Shown piece after piece: positions 51,197 through 51,969 of a stretch of 51,969 nucleotides of DNA (the stretch's first letter is position 1; every line of letters begins with the position of its first letter). Both the position numbers and the translations under genes were made by a program. Under the pieces are notes generated by a model. The model saw only the letters and a program-made list of their open reading frames with translations, was not told the DNA's origin and did no database searches. Origin of the DNA: Halanaerobiales bacterium (GTDB lineage: Bacteria > Bacillota > Halanaerobiia > Halanaerobiales > DTU029); assembly GCA_022360715.1 (NCBI GenBank), contig JAKSCG010000122.1:1-51969 (forward strand), read 5' to 3'.

Positions 51197-51487
51197 CTAG
51201 CTGATTTTTTCTATCCCGGCCAGCTTTTGGTGGATCGAAGACCAACTCCTTTTGGCAAAAAAAAGTTTAATATTCCTACTCCGGGCTTCATCTTTTACTT
51301 TTTGCATTAAACTGTGGTTAATATAGTCGGTTAAAACCAGTACTACTTCGACCGCCCGCGGAAGTTGGAATTTACGGCACATACTTTTTTTTCGTCCGGA
51401 CAGGTGAACAATCTGCTCAAATCCTAATTCTTTAATTTTATGTTCGATCTTACCCAGACTATCACCACCTACAATAACTAATAACAT
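51197..51487 (-). CDS. DUF2325 family protein
   Basis: 96 aa, Rossmann-like. LLVIVGGDSLGKIEHKIKELG, VHLSGRKKSMCRKFQLP, VVLVLTDYINHSLMQKVKDEA and LFFAKRSWSSIHQKL match the DUF2325 family of small Firmicute proteins, none with an assigned reaction. The GGD and SGRK motifs suggest a phosphate or nucleotide site. It lies 28 bases after the HD-GYP gene on the same strand. Confidence 0.82.
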   Translation of the reverse strand: MLLVIVGGDSLGKIEHKIKELGFEQIVHLSGRKKSMCRKFQLPRAVEVVLVLTDYINHSLMQKVKDEARSRNIKLFFAKRSWSSIHQKLAGIEKIS

Positions 51488-51515
51488 AACACTCCTCCCC
51501 TGGTTAATCTTCTAC

Positions 51516-51968
51516 TCAGATGATTTTGCGAGAATGGCTTAAAATCTCATGTTCAACCGCGATGACATGAGCAAAGTTATCTATTTGCTGTCCCTTCATA
51601 TTTTCCAGCAGCTCAGCAAAATTCAGTTGATTAAAGCATTCTACCACTAAAGGACAAAACTGCTCATTAATATGATCATTGATCTCCGAATAAGCCTGGT
51701 CATAGCTTAAGGCTTTCCGATAGGGTCGATCAGATGTCATCGCATCAAAGGCATCAGCCACGGCAATAATCCTTGCCTCCAATGGAATTGCTTTACCCTT
51801 TAAACCCTTCGGATACCCCAACCCGTCATACCGCTCATGATGATGTAAGATTATCCGCGATACCTTTTTAAATAGCGGTAATCGCTCCAGAATATTATAG
51901 GCAAACTCCGGGTGTTTTTGCACTTCTTTTAACTCACTGCGCTTTAATCTCCCCGGTTTATTTAATAT
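51516..51968 (-). CDS. HD-GYP domain phosphodiesterase, C-terminal part
   Basis: The gene continues beyond the window's right edge; 150 residues are visible, starting ILNKPGRLKRSELKEVQKHP. The GYP signature HHERYDGLGYPKGLKGKAIP and the metal/catalytic ARIIAVADAFDAMTSDRPYR are intact. HD-GYP proteins hydrolyse cyclic di-GMP or related dinucleotides. The HD residues and any sensory or receiver domain lie outside. About 35 residues follow the usual core end (EHEILSHSRKII). Confidence 0.9.
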   Translation of the reverse strand: MLNKPGRLKRSELKEVQKHPEFAYNILERLPLFKKVSRIILHHHERYDGLGYPKGLKGKAIPLEARIIAVADAFDAMTSDRPYRKALSYDQAYSEINDHINEQFCPLVVECFNQLNFAELLENMKGQQIDNFAHVIAVEHEILSHSRKII

Positions 51969-51969
51969 C

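Noticed and set aside
1-51969. CRISPR array, tRNA, rRNA, prophage or IS elements
   Set aside because: Looked for spaced direct repeats, cloverleaf-type RNA genes, and integrase, transposase or phage genes; none could be supported.

Overview
The window looks like a chromosome segment from a low-to-moderate GC, anaerobic, diderm Firmicute. The best guess is the Halanaerobiales or a close relative. The evidence is AT-rich intergenic DNA, strong AAGGAGG/AAGGGGG ribosome binding sites, frequent GTG/TTG starts, a CotF-type spore coat pair, a KdsC-like phosphatase, a WecE aminotransferase, secreted and periplasmic proteins (tandem rhodaneses, a Spy-like protein), peptide-type ABC importers in tandem and FeoA/FeoA/FeoB. 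The species assignment is inference; no rRNA or tRNA gene was seen.

Layout. 1-2233: the 5' part of a cis-prenyltransferase gene and two exported double-rhodanese proteins. 2446-7126: a surface-glycan group (GT39-type membrane glycosyltransferase, ATP-grasp ligase, GT2 glycosyltransferase, WecE aminotransferase). 7144-11209: a LysR regulator divergent from a sulfur-uptake operon in which a TsuA/YeeE-type transporter is split into two genes around a TusA-like sulfur carrier, followed by an unusual thioredoxin-reductase-like flavoprotein. 11288-14682: a Spy-like protein, a two-component system and a TtcA-like ATPase. 14788-19744: TldE/TldD, the MnmL/MnmM-type tRNA-modification pair and a KdsC-like phosphatase. 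19912-20457: two small spore-coat proteins. 20661-25156: an amino-acid permease, peptidase T and an ABC-F ATPase whose leader has the layout of a translation-controlled attenuator. 25585-26103: an RDD membrane protein.

26116-39546 holds two complete five-gene oligopeptide/oligosaccharide ABC importers in head-to-tail order, each with a strong hairpin between the binding-protein gene and the permease genes. 40064-47362 is a carbohydrate regulon of unknown substrate: RbsB/RbsC/RbsA importer, an AllA-like protein, a PfkB kinase, a 108-aa unknown and a BtpA/SgcQ-family TIM barrel, with a divergent GntR/UTRA regulator and repeated AATACG operators. 47454-50310 is a Fur-controlled feoA-feoA-feoB operon with a consensus promoter and a Fur box at the transcription start. 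The end holds a GlsB-type membrane protein, a flavodoxin relic with an apparent internal deletion, a DUF2325 protein and the 3' part of an HD-GYP gene.

The best candidates for undescribed biology are the BtpA/PfkB/AllA-like pathway, the split TsuA-TusA module with its flavoprotein lacking the NADPH motif, and the ABC-F leader encoding MRHILDRSE.
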